DNA of 12,669 bases from Sphingomonadaceae bacterium (GCA_019239785.1 JAFAZM010000081.1:1-12669), one strand, 5' to 3'. Shown: positions 1-6,427, numbered from the stretch's first letter. The notes: a model not told the origin generated them from the letters alone. A program made the numbers and translations.

Positions 1-2
1 GG

Positions 3-887
3 ATGAGCTGGAAATCGATCGCCGACCTGATTGTCGCGGATGAGGAAGCGCCCGTCGCCTTGCTTGGTGCGCCGATGGAGGCCGGCTCGGTGACGCCGGG
101 CCGCTGCGACCTCGCGCCGGCCGCCTTGCGCAAGGCGATGAAGCGGATCAGCACCTACGATCTGGTCGAGACGCTGGAGCTGGACGTTGCCGTGCACGAT
201 GCCGGCGACGTCGCCGTCCAGGGGCTGATGCCGGCGGACGGCTTCGCGCCGCTCCGCGATGCGGTCGCGGCCCGCTGCGCGCGCCACGATCTCACCCTCG
301 TGATCGGCGGCAACAATGCGGTGACGCGGCCGGCCGCGCACGGGCTGGGCGTGCCGCTGACGGAAGTTGGGCTGATCACGATCGATGCCCATTTCGACAT
401 GCGCGACACCGATCGGGGGCCGCTCAACGGCAATCCGGTCCGCTGCCTGCTCGAGGACGGCCTGCCCGGCACCAATATCTGCCAGATCGGCCTCGCCCCA
501 TTCGCCAATACGCGGCGGATGCACGAGGATGCCTTGGCCGCCGGGATCGGCGTGTTCGATCTGGAGGCCGTCCTCAACGCGGGGATCGAGGTCGCGATCG
601 ACGAGGCGCTGGAGCGACTCTCCCACGTCGAGGCGATCCTCGTCGACTTCGACATCGACGTGATCGACCGCGGCCAGCTTCCCGGCGCGCCCGGCGCGCG
701 GCCGGGCGGCCTGCCGGTCTGGGAGTTCTTCCGTGCCGCGCGGCGGCTTGCCGAGGAGGAGAGGGTGCGCGCGGTGGATCTGACCGAATTCGATCCGAGC
801 CTCGACCCGAACGACCTCAGCGCCCTGACCGCGGCGCGCTGGGTGGCCGAGATCCTGGCGGGCTTCAGCCGGCGCGCATTTGATTGA
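3..887 (+). CDS. Arginase/agmatinase/formiminoglutamase-family ureohydrolase
   Basis: A 294-residue protein of the binuclear-metal ureohydrolase fold, which hydrolyses guanidino or formimino compounds (arginine, agmatine, formiminoglutamate and relatives). Visible motifs are GGNN at residues 102-105, DAHFD at 128-132 (D128, H130, D132 as metal ligands), DFDID at 215-219 (D217, D219), a GAPGARPGG loop near 228-236 that resembles the family's PGGL segment, and a late DLTEFDP with the conserved Glu. The length is normal for the family. One oddity: the usual GGDHS motif, whose His binds the first metal, reads GGNN here, so N105 replaces that His. The substrate cannot be assigned. The ATG at base 3 is the first in the window; only two bases precede it, so an earlier start and the ribosome site cannot be excluded. 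A flavin reductase gene follows on the same strand, probably in one transcript. The family call is firm, the substrate unknown. Confidence 0.88.
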   Translation: MSWKSIADLIVADEEAPVALLGAPMEAGSVTPGRCDLAPAALRKAMKRISTYDLVETLELDVAVHDAGDVAVQGLMPADGFAPLRDAVAARCARHDLTLVIGGNNAVTRPAAHGLGVPLTEVGLITIDAHFDMRDTDRGPLNGNPVRCLLEDGLPGTNICQIGLAPFANTRRMHEDALAAGIGVFDLEAVLNAGIEVAIDEALERLSHVEAILVDFDIDVIDRGQLPGAPGARPGGLPVWEFFRAARRLAEEERVRAVDLTEFDPSLDPNDLSALTAARWVAEILAGFSRRAFD

Positions 888-952
888 AGCCGCGAGCGGA
901 GACGCATCCGAGGCGCTTCAATCTCCAGGCGCTTTGCGGCTATGGGCATCTA

Positions 953-1441
953 ATGGTCGAACCCGACGAACTGACCGCAACCTTCCGCCAGGCGATGCGC
1001 CGCGTCGCGTCGACGGTGAACGTGATCTCGATCTGCGTCGACGGCCAGCCGATGGGGATCACCGCGACCGCGGTCTCCTCGATCTCGCTCGATCCGCCGA
1101 GCCTGCTCGTCTGCATCAACCGCACCGCGAGCGTGCACGCGCCGATAAGCGGGATGCCGCATTTCCGGGTCAACGTCCTGCATCGCGACCAGGAGGCGAT
1201 CGCGGCGATGTTCGCCGACCGCGCCCAGCATGGTCTGCGCTTCCTGTCCGGCTGGGATGTGGACAGCGCCGGCGCGCCGCGGCTGCTCGACGCGCAGGCC
1301 TCGATCCTCTGCCGCCGCACCGACCATCATCAGTTCGGCACCCATTCGATCTTCATCGGCGTGGTCGAGGAGGTCTTCACCCGCGAGGAGGTGGATCCGC
1401 TGCTCTATCTCGACGGGCGGTACGCGGGGGCGAAGCTCTAG
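953..1441 (+). CDS. Flavin reductase domain protein (HpaC-like, FMN-binding split barrel)
   Basis: With the ATG at 953 the protein has 162 residues, the usual size for short-chain flavin reductases, which use NAD(P)H to reduce FMN or FAD for a partner monooxygenase. Family features are the RRVASTVNVIS opening, GITATAVSSISLDPPSLLVCIN (flavin-phosphate region), the conserved N-R-T-A-S, HSIFIGVVEEV, and PLLYLDGRY near the C-terminus. A TTG at 884 in the same frame would overlap the upstream TGA as TTGA and add 23 residues. That extension is basic and does not resemble the family, so I prefer 953, although neither start has a clear Shine-Dalgarno sequence. The gene lies 65 nt after the ureohydrolase on the same strand. 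No monooxygenase partner is in the window. A long palindromic repeat begins 5 bases after the stop and may end transcription. Confidence 0.87.
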   Translation: MVEPDELTATFRQAMRRVASTVNVISICVDGQPMGITATAVSSISLDPPSLLVCINRTASVHAPISGMPHFRVNVLHRDQEAIAAMFADRAQHGLRFLSGWDVDSAGAPRLLDAQASILCRRTDHHQFGTHSIFIGVVEEVFTREEVDPLLYLDGRYAGAKL

Positions 1442-1563
1442 CTTAAATCCTCCCCGGGGACGGGGAGGCGGACCATGCGAAGCATGGTGGAGGGGGCCCC
1501 GAGTTTCAGGCGCGTAACCGCCGGGCCCCCTCCACCACGCCGCTACGCGTCGCGGTCCCCCTC

Positions 1564-1571
1564 CCCATCCC
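1564..1571. repeat. Left copy of 8-bp target-site duplication
   Basis: CCCATCCC directly borders the left inverted repeat of the inserted element and recurs at 1742-1749, directly after the right inverted repeat. Keeping one copy and removing the element restores the outer palindrome (CTCCCC[A/G]TCCCCGGGGAGGAT), which is strong internal evidence that this is an insertion footprint. Confidence 0.78.
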
Positions 1572-1741
1572 CTACGGGATTCACACATCCGTGGTCGTAG
1601 TTTTAGATCAATCACTTAGGGTCATTCGTCATTCCCGCGAAAGCGGGAATCCAGGCAGCCTAAGTAACTGATATCAGCGTCGTTCTGGATTCCCGCTTTC
1701 GCGGGAATGACGAACAAAAAGGAAATGTGTGAATGCTGTAG
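1572..1741. mobile_element. MITE-like non-coding element, 170 bp, inserted in a palindromic repeat
   Basis: The ends are imperfect inverted repeats: 1572-1588 (CTACGGGATTCACACAT) and 1725-1741, whose reverse complement is CTACAGCATTCACACAT, 15 of 17 matching. An 8-bp direct repeat, CCCATCCC, flanks it at 1564-1571 and 1742-1749. Inside is a 30-bp perfect inverted repeat (1625-1654/1685-1714). There is no transposase or meaningful reading frame, so any movement would need an enzyme supplied in trans. The element is more AT-rich at its margins (1598-1626, 1713-1735) than the surrounding DNA. The insertion is supported by the reconstructable empty site in the outer repeat. The mobilising family is unknown; an 8-bp duplication is compatible with several DDE transposase families. 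Alternatively the central hairpins may be a separate REP-like unit carried within the element. Confidence 0.72.
1625..1714. repeat. Perfect 30-bp inverted repeat with nested hairpins (REP/dRS3-like)
   Basis: Bases 1625-1654 and 1685-1714 are exact reverse complements over 30 bp, separated by a 30-base spacer. Each arm contains its own hairpin, ATTCCCGC-GAAA-GCGGGAAT in the left arm (1631-1650) and its complement in the right arm. The ATTCCC(N8)GGGAAT form matches the neisserial dRS3 pattern and related proteobacterial repeats; that likeness is from general knowledge and does not imply a shared origin. The layout is the same as the double hairpin at 8921-8980. Confidence 0.9.
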
Positions 1742-1749
1742 CCCATCCC
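1742..1749. repeat. Right copy of 8-bp target-site duplication
   Basis: CCCATCCC follows the right terminal inverted repeat and matches 1564-1571 exactly. Beyond it, CGGGGAGGAT resumes the outer palindrome. Confidence 0.78.
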
Positions 1750-1764
1750 GGGGAGGATCTTTGG

Positions 1765-2178
1765 TCAGCGCGCGAACAGATTCTCCGGCCTGGCCATCGC
1801 CTTGATCTCGAGCGCGTTGCCCGAAGGGTCGCGGAAGAACATCGTCGCCTGCTCGCCGGGCTGCCCGCGGAAGCGCACCGTCGGCGGGATCGCGAAATCG
1901 ACGCCTGCCGCCTTCAGCCGCGCCGCCAGCTTCTCCCAGGCCGCCATATCGAGCACCAGGCCGAAATGCGGCACCGGCACGTCATGGCCGTCTACCGGGT
2001 TGGCGGCATTGCCGGCCTTGGCGCCGGGCACGCGGTGGGCGACGATCTGATGGCCGTGGAAATCGAAGTCGATCCAATCCTCGGCGCTGCGCCCTTCCGG
2101 GCAGCCGAGCAGCCCGCCATAGAAAGCGCGCGCGGCTTCGAGGTCGTGGACGGGGAAGGCGAGATGGAAGGGCGGCAT
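1765..2178 (-). CDS. VOC-family (glyoxalase/bleomycin-resistance fold) protein
   Basis: A 137-residue single-chain member of the vicinal-oxygen-chelate superfamily, made of two beta-alpha-beta-beta-beta modules. The candidate metal ligands are in the usual places: H5 (PFHLAFPV), H71 (PHFGLVLD) and E124 (GNALEIK). The typical 'FFRDPSGNALE' segment precedes the Glu. Start choice: ATG at 2178-2176 has AAAGGAG (2190-2184) five bases upstream. The frame stays open further upstream as far as about 2700, but that stretch lies antisense to the lipoprotein gene and does not look like protein. The substrate is unknown; the superfamily includes glyoxalases, dioxygenases and resistance proteins. The gene is transcribed away from the lipoprotein gene and towards the repeat island, with its stop only 7 bases from the end of the outer palindrome. 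Confidence 0.85.
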   Translation of the reverse strand: MPPFHLAFPVHDLEAARAFYGGLLGCPEGRSAEDWIDFDFHGHQIVAHRVPGAKAGNAANPVDGHDVPVPHFGLVLDMAAWEKLAARLKAAGVDFAIPPTVRFRGQPGEQATMFFRDPSGNALEIKAMARPENLFAR

Positions 2179-2183
2179 GCGGA

Positions 2184-2190
2184 CTCCTTT
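2184..2190 (-). promoter_or_regulatory. Shine-Dalgarno AAAGGAG deciding the VOC start
   Basis: On the minus strand AAAGGAG lies 5 nt before ATG 2178-2176, which fixes the start against the much longer open frame. Confidence 0.75.
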
Positions 2191-2295
2191 AACGTTCCGG
2201 CGGCCGGAAGGGGAAGGGCATGCTTGCGGCGGACCGTTGCGCCCGCGCGGTGCCTGCGCTTGCCGCGCGCGGTCATTAGTGGTTGCCTGCGCGCA

Positions 2296-2682
2296 ATGAA
2301 GGGGACGGCGATCTTCGGTGTGCTGCTCGCGAGCGGCCTGCTCGCGGGCTGCGTCGCGCCGGTAAGGGAGGCGCCGGCCGTGCGCCCGCCGTCCGCGCCG
2401 CCGCCGCCGACCTAGGCCACCGGCGGCCTCGAGGCGGTGATCGGCCATAATGCGCGGGCGCTGACCGCCTTGTTCGGCAATCCCGACCTCGACGTGCGCG
2501 AGGGGCCGGCGCGCAAGCTCCAGTTCCTCGGGCCCGTCTGCGTGCTCGACGCCTATCTCTACGCCCCGCGGGAGGGCGCCGAGCCGGTCGTCACCCATGT
2601 CGACGCGCGCCAGCCCGACGGCCGCGACATCGACCGCGCCTCCTGCGTCGCCGCGCTCAGCCGGCGGGAAGAGGCGCGCTGA
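2296..2682 (+). pseudogene. Small lipoprotein gene interrupted by an in-frame TAG
   Basis: From ATG 2296 the product has a lipoprotein signal: a short charged start, a hydrophobic run, and the lipobox LLAGC with C19 as the lipidated residue. A Pro-rich linker (APAVRPPSAPPPPT) follows. Codon 40 is TAG (2413-2415). The same frame then continues without another stop to TGA 2680-2682, encoding a well-formed domain (GLEAVIGHNARALTALFG, ARKLQF, VCVLDAYLY, VTHVDAR, ASCVAAL). Reading frame and composition are unchanged across the stop, so one base change explains the break; CAG or a Tyr codon is a likely ancestor. It may be a recent pseudogene, a sequencing error, or an amber read-through. GTG 2437 could start the C-terminal part (81 residues), but without a signal peptide. 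The domain looks like a small periplasmic lipoprotein family of sphingomonads of unknown function (from memory, not checked). The 3' end overlaps queG on the other strand by 26 bp. Confidence 0.72.
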
Positions 2683-3769
2683 CCTTCCTTTCCTCTCCAT
2701 CGCTGCGCGACAGGGAGGAAAGGCGGCTGAGCGCCCAACGTGCGGCTTCAGCGACCACAGGGTCCTGGTCGTCGACCAGCGACTCCAGCACCGGCACCAG
2801 CTCGGCCAGCCCGCTATTGCCAGCCGCGATCGCGGCGTTCCGTACCATCCGATTGCGGCCGATCCGTTTGATCGGCGAGCCCGCGAACACCGCGCGGAAG
2901 CCGGGATCGTCGAGCCGCAACAGGTCGGCGAGCGCCGGCGCCGCCAACTCCGCGCGCGGCAGGAAGGCCTGGTTCGCCCGTGCCGCGCTTGCGAAGCGGT
3001 TCCAGGGGCAGACGGCGAGGCAATCGTCGCAGCCGTAGATGCGGTTGCCGATCGCGGCGCGGAATTCCTCCGGGATCGGACCCTTATGCTCGATCGTCAG
3101 ATAGGAGATGCAGCGCCGCGCATCGAGCCGGAAGGGCGCCGGGAAGGCATTGGTCGGGCAGGCGTCGAGGCAGGCGGTGCAGCTGCCGCAGCGCATTGCA
3201 TGGCGCTCGTCCGGGGGCAGGTCGTCGCCCAGCTCGAGCGTCGTGTAGATCGCCCCGAGGAAGAGCCAGGAGCCGTCGCTGCGGCTGACCAGATTGGTGT
3301 GCTTGCCCTGCCAGCCGATGCCGGCGGCTTCCGCGAGCGGCTTCTCCATCACCGGCGCGGTGTCGACGAAGACCTTGAGGTCGCAGCCCGCTTCCTCGAC
3401 CAGCCAGCGCGCCAAGGCCTTCAGCGCCTTCTTGACCACGTCGTGATAATCGGCGCCCTGGGCGTAGACCGAGATCCGTCCGCGATCGGGCGCATCGGCG
3501 AGCGCCAGCGGATCGCCGTCCGGCGCATAGCTCATGCCGAGGGAGATCACGCTCTTCACCTCGGGCCAGAGGCCCTGCGGCGCGCCGCGGCGCGTTTCGG
3601 TCTCCGCCATCCAGAGCATGTCGCCATGCGCGCCCGAGTCGAGCCAGGCCCGCAGCCGCGCCGCGGCCAGCGGCGCCGCATCGGCCCGCGCCACCCCGAT
3701 CGCGCAGAATCCGAGCTCGGCCGCCTTCGCCTCCAGCGCGTCGCGCAGCTTTGGCTTGCCTATCAACAT
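2657..3769 (-). CDS. queG: Epoxyqueuosine reductase QueG
   Basis: A 370-residue enzyme that reduces epoxyqueuosine to queuosine in tRNA (GUN anticodons), the last step of the queuosine pathway, using cobalamin and two [4Fe-4S] clusters in the cytoplasm. Both ferredoxin-type motifs are present: C194-x2-C197-x2-C200-x3-C204-P, and C220 with C247-x2-C250-x3-C254-P-W-N. The VDTAPVMEK segment supplies the catalytic Asp, D136, and is followed by GWQGKHTNLVS, typical of QueG. The C-terminus (about 290-350) is a HEAT-like helical repeat (RNRMVRNAAIAAGNSG...), usual in the family and used for tRNA recognition. Length is standard. The ATG at 3769 is preceded by GGGAG. The gene is divergent from the ABC ATPase with a 45-bp gap. 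No other queuosine gene is in the window. Confidence 0.95.
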   Translation of the reverse strand: MLIGKPKLRDALEAKAAELGFCAIGVARADAAPLAAARLRAWLDSGAHGDMLWMAETETRRGAPQGLWPEVKSVISLGMSYAPDGDPLALADAPDRGRISVYAQGADYHDVVKKALKALARWLVEEAGCDLKVFVDTAPVMEKPLAEAAGIGWQGKHTNLVSRSDGSWLFLGAIYTTLELGDDLPPDERHAMRCGSCTACLDACPTNAFPAPFRLDARRCISYLTIEHKGPIPEEFRAAIGNRIYGCDDCLAVCPWNRFASAARANQAFLPRAELAAPALADLLRLDDPGFRAVFAGSPIKRIGRNRMVRNAAIAAGNSGLAELVPVLESLVDDQDPVVAEAARWALSRLSSLSRSDGEERKVSAPLPAG

Positions 3770-3814
3770 CTTCTCCCGCTACCAGCCAGTGAAGCCAGGG
3801 GGAAGGCAAGTCGC

Positions 3815-4762
3815 GTGAGTGAACTAGCGATCGAGGCCAAGGGTCTCGTCAAATCCTTCGACGGAAAAGAAGCGGTGTGCGGCATCGACATCGCGGTGCC
3901 GGAAGGCAGCATTTACGGCATTCTCGGTCCCAACGGCGCCGGCAAGACAACCACCTTGCGCATGCTGCTCGGCATCATCGAGCCCGATGCGGGCACGCGC
4001 ACGCTCCTCGGCCATGCACGCCCGCTCGAGACCGCGCGGATCGTCGGCTATTTGCCGGAGGAGCGCGGCCTCTACCCGGCGATGACGGCGAAGGAGGCGA
4101 TCGCCTTCATGGGCGCGCTGCGGGGCCTGCCGCTCGAGGTCGGCCGCAAGCGTGGCGAGATATTGCTGCGGCAGAACGGGCTCGCCGACTATGTCGACAA
4201 GCCGATCAAGACCCTGTCCAAGGGAATGGCCCAGACCATCCAATTGTTCGGCACGATCGTCCACAAGCCGAAGCTCGTGGTGCTCGACGAGCCCTTCTCC
4301 GGGCTCGACGCGATCAACCAGGGCCGGCTCGAAAGCCTGATCCGCGACGAGGCCGCGTCCGGCACCACGGTGATCTTCTCGACCCATGTGATCCACCATG
4401 CCGAACGTTTGTGCGAGCGGATCGCGATCATCGCCGGCGGCCGCATCCGTTTCGAAGGCCTCGTCTCGGAAGCGCGCGACCGGCTGCGGCCCCAAGTCCG
4501 CCTGAAGACGCGAAGCGCCGACGGCGCCTGGCGGTCCGCCTTGCCCGCGGGGGCCCGCGAAACGGGCGGCTTCTGGCAGTTCGAATTGCCCAAGAGTGGT
4601 ATCGAGCCCCTGCTCAAGGCGCTGCTCGACGGCGGCGCCGGTATCGAGGAGCTCTCGATCGAACGGCCGGGCCTGCACGACGCCTTCGTCGCCATCGCCG
4701 GCGAGGCGGCGGCGCGTGAGCTGGCGCAATCCGGCAGCGCCGAGCTGGGGGTGGCGGCATGA
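3815..4762 (+). CDS. ABC-2 exporter ATP-binding protein, NatA-like
   Basis: A 315-residue nucleotide-binding protein that powers a membrane exporter. In order: Walker A GPNGAGKT (38-45), a Q-loop region reading YLPEERGLY (79-87; Glu-rich, as in NatA-type proteins), signature LSKGM (134-138) in place of LSGGQ, Walker B KLVVLDEP (153-160), D-loop SGLD, and H-loop H191 in STHVIHH. A C-terminal domain of about 100 residues (from about 215) follows, as in NatA homologues. Start: GTG 3815 gives the standard MSELAIEAKGLVKSF opening and is preceded by GGGGGAAGG; no ATG gives the family N-terminus. The stop overlaps the permease start as ATGA, so the two are translationally coupled. The cargo is unknown; NatAB of Bacillus exports Na+, but related pairs export other compounds. 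Confidence 0.92.
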   Translation: MSELAIEAKGLVKSFDGKEAVCGIDIAVPEGSIYGILGPNGAGKTTTLRMLLGIIEPDAGTRTLLGHARPLETARIVGYLPEERGLYPAMTAKEAIAFMGALRGLPLEVGRKRGEILLRQNGLADYVDKPIKTLSKGMAQTIQLFGTIVHKPKLVVLDEPFSGLDAINQGRLESLIRDEAASGTTVIFSTHVIHHAERLCERIAIIAGGRIRFEGLVSEARDRLRPQVRLKTRSADGAWRSALPAGARETGGFWQFELPKSGIEPLLKALLDGGAGIEELSIERPGLHDAFVAIAGEAAARELAQSGSAELGVAA

Positions 4763-5991
4763 TGGGGCTGTTCGAAGCCGCCTGGGTGATCGCCCGTCGC
4801 GACTTCATCGCCACCGTCTATTCGCGGACCTTCATCCTCTTCCTGCTGATGCCGCTCTTCATGTTCGGCGTGGCGACGATGGCAGGGCAGGCGGGCGCGC
4901 GCGCTGACCGCGAGGCGCAGCAGGCGCAGGTCGCTCTGGTCACCGACAGCCAGACCGTCGCGACCCTGCAGGCGGCGCGTGACGCGCTCGTCGAGAACAC
5001 GTCCGAGCTCAGCTTCCCGCAATTGCGGGCGGTCGCCCCCGCTGAGCATCCGGACATCCAGGCCCGCGCCCTCCTCGCCGATGAGACGGCCGCTTATTCG
5101 GCGGTCTTCACCGGCACGCTCGATCATCCGGTGCTGACCGGCCCATCGAAGATCGACGACAATGTCGGCCGCAGGATGGCGCTCATCCTCGATCGGGCGC
5201 GCAGCGAGACGGCGCTTGCCGGCGCTCATATCTCGGTGTCCCAGGCTGGTTTCCAGCGCGTGCTCACCCAGGAGGCGGCCGGCAATCTCCACAGCGTCCG
5301 CCATGTGATGGCGCGCGTCGCCCAGACGATCATCTTCGCAGTCACCCTGCTCCTCTGCACGATGATGGTGACCAATCTCATCGAGGAGAAGTCGAACAAG
5401 GTGATAGAGGTGCTTGCGGCCTCGGTGCCGCTCGATGCGGTTTTCCTGGGCAAGCTGATCGCCTGGCTCGGCGTCTCGCTGCTCGGCATGGCGCTCTGGT
5501 CTGGCGTGCTCGGCCTGCTCTACCTGTTCACGCAGGTGCTCTCGCAATGGGTGAATGTGCCGGTTGCGCCGGCGATCGGCTGGCCGATCTTCTTCGTGCT
5601 CGCCTTGCTCTATTTCACGTCCAACTTCATGCTGCTTGGCGCGATCTTCCTCAGCGTCGGGGCACAGGCCAGCAACGTGAAGGAGATCCAGACCATCTCC
5701 ATGCCGATCACCATCATGCAGGTCATGATCCTGCTGCTCGCCGGCACCGTCGTCAGCGCGAGCGGCGGGCTGCTGCCCTGGGCCGCGTTCATCTTCCCTT
5801 TGAGCTCCCCGCTCTCGATGCTCGCGGTCGCAGTGCAATCGGAAACGCTCTGGCCCCATCTGCTCGCTCTGGTCTGGCAGGTGCTCTGGATCGCGATTTT
5901 CGTGCGGATCGCGGCGGTCATGTTCCGCCAGACCGTGATGAAGTCGGGTGGCAAGGTCTCGCTCTTCCCGTCGCTGCGCGCGAAGAGCTGA
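4759..5991 (+). CDS. ABC-2 type permease, NatB-like
   Basis: A 410-residue membrane subunit partnering the ATPase just upstream (4-base ATGA overlap). Topology as read: one N-terminal TM (about 24-42, FILFLLMPLFMFGV), a large extracytoplasmic domain (about 43-185), then about five hydrophobic segments from residue 186 to 400. The cytoplasmic motif NLIEEKSNKVIEVL after the second TM is typical of NatB/YhaP-type permeases and contacts the ATPase. Start may be ATG 4759 or the adjacent ATG 4762; the difference is one Met. The gene ends 58 bp before a convergent VOC gene. The transported substrate cannot be told from sequence. Confidence 0.9.
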   Translation: MMGLFEAAWVIARRDFIATVYSRTFILFLLMPLFMFGVATMAGQAGARADREAQQAQVALVTDSQTVATLQAARDALVENTSELSFPQLRAVAPAEHPDIQARALLADETAAYSAVFTGTLDHPVLTGPSKIDDNVGRRMALILDRARSETALAGAHISVSQAGFQRVLTQEAAGNLHSVRHVMARVAQTIIFAVTLLLCTMMVTNLIEEKSNKVIEVLAASVPLDAVFLGKLIAWLGVSLLGMALWSGVLGLLYLFTQVLSQWVNVPVAPAIGWPIFFVLALLYFTSNFMLLGAIFLSVGAQASNVKEIQTISMPITIMQVMILLLAGTVVSASGGLLPWAAFIFPLSSPLSMLAVAVQSETLWPHLLALVWQVLWIAIFVRIAAVMFRQTVMKSGGKVSLFPSLRAKS

Positions 5992-6020
5992 AGGAAGCTT
6001 CCCAGGTTTGGCGCCGCTTC

Positions 6021-6039
6021 GCCGGGCTTTGCGCCCGGC
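6021..6039. terminator. Candidate hairpin between convergent genes
   Basis: GCCGGGC (6021-6027), loop TTTGC, GCCCGGC (6033-6039) form a perfect 7-bp GC stem in the 58-bp space between the NatB-like stop and the VOC stop. No clear T-tract follows on either strand, so it is only a possible bidirectional terminator. A short GGAAGCTTCC palindrome (5993-6002) also follows the permease stop. Confidence 0.4.
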
Positions 6040-6049
6040 TTCAACATGC

Positions 6050-6427
6050 TCAGGCCGGAGCCGGCCCCTTCTGCTGCCAGAGCTCGAGCTTGATGCCGTC
6101 GCAATCGAGGATCCAGGCGAACTTGCCGTAATCCTCGTCCTGCCGGCCCAATATCTCGATGCCCTTGGCCTCCAGCTCCGCGATCAGGCCATCGAGATCG
6201 TCGACGCGCAGATTGATCATGAACGGCGCCTCGGACGGCGCCATATAGTCCGTGCTCTCCTTGAACGGACTGAGCAGGCTGTACGGATCCTCGCCGGTCT
6301 CATCTGCCCAGCGGAAATTGGCGCCCCAGTCGCCGCCGATCCCGAGCGTCTCCTGGTACCAGGCCTGCGTCCGTGCCGGATCGGGCACCTTGTAGAAGAT
6401 GCCGCCGAGCCCCGTCACTCCGGCCAT
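6050..6427 (-). CDS. Small VOC-superfamily protein
   Basis: A 125-residue protein of the glyoxalase/VOC fold. Recognisable family features are the opening GLGGIFYKVPDPARTQAWYQETLGI, the second-module start INLRVDDLDGLIAELEAKGIEI, and the ending DYGKFAWILDCDGIKLELWQ with the conserved Glu. The usual first-strand His is replaced by a hydrophobic residue (GGIFYKV), and the second-module ligand position reads INLRV, so the classical H/H/E metal site looks incomplete; it may bind metal differently or not at all. ATG 6427 has GGGAGG about 8 nt upstream, inside the end of the cyclase gene. The 13-bp overlap with the cyclase suggests translational coupling and a shared transcript. Confidence 0.84.
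   Translation of the reverse strand: MAGVTGLGGIFYKVPDPARTQAWYQETLGIGGDWGANFRWADETGEDPYSLLSPFKESTDYMAPSEAPFMINLRVDDLDGLIAELEAKGIEILGRQDEDYGKFAWILDCDGIKLELWQQKGPAPA

Larger units (their letters stand above)
1447..1758. repeat. Long imperfect palindromic repeat, interrupted by a smaller element
   Basis: The left arm (1447-1499) and the right arm (1523-1571 continuing at 1750-1758) are reverse complements with a few differences. The best parts are TGGTGGAGGGGGCCC at 1485-1499 against 1523-1537, and ATCCTCCCCGGGGA at the outer end. Sub-hairpins are present: CCTCCCC/GGGGAGG (1449-1455/1462-1468) and CCATGC-GAA-GCATGG (1473-1487). The right arm only completes its match if bases 1572-1749 (or 1564-1741) are removed, so the palindrome was intact before a 170-bp insertion. 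The repeat sits between convergent genes, flavin reductase (+) and VOC protein (-), and could serve as a bidirectional terminator. Its sequence style is like dispersed repeats of sphingomonad genomes; copy number cannot be judged from one window. Confidence 0.85.

Noticed and set aside
1447..1758. Possible CRISPR or tandem repeat in the repeat island
   Set aside because: The repeats are inverted, not regularly spaced direct repeats, and there are no spacers or cas genes.
2179..2295. Divergent promoters between the VOC and lipoprotein genes
   Set aside because: I could not find -35/-10 boxes with acceptable spacing; TTGCCG at 2260-2265 has no matching -10.
2179..2700. N-terminal extension of the VOC frame on the minus strand
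   Set aside because: It is antisense to the lipoprotein gene, Arg/Gly-rich and low-complexity, and a good Shine-Dalgarno site marks ATG 2178 as the start.
2597..3814. Long plus-strand frame running into the NatA-like gene
   Set aside because: It is the antisense shadow of queG, with Arg/Ala-rich translation; the ABC family N-terminus begins at GTG 3815.
3770..3814. preQ1 riboswitch near queG
   Set aside because: The 45-bp divergent gap is short, has no preQ1-aptamer features, and queG is not usually controlled this way.
4189..5859. 556-codon minus-strand frame opposite the NatAB-like genes
   Set aside because: Its translation is rich in His, Arg, Glu and Asp with no domain pattern, typical of the antisense of GC-rich coding DNA; the plus strand carries clear ABC motifs.
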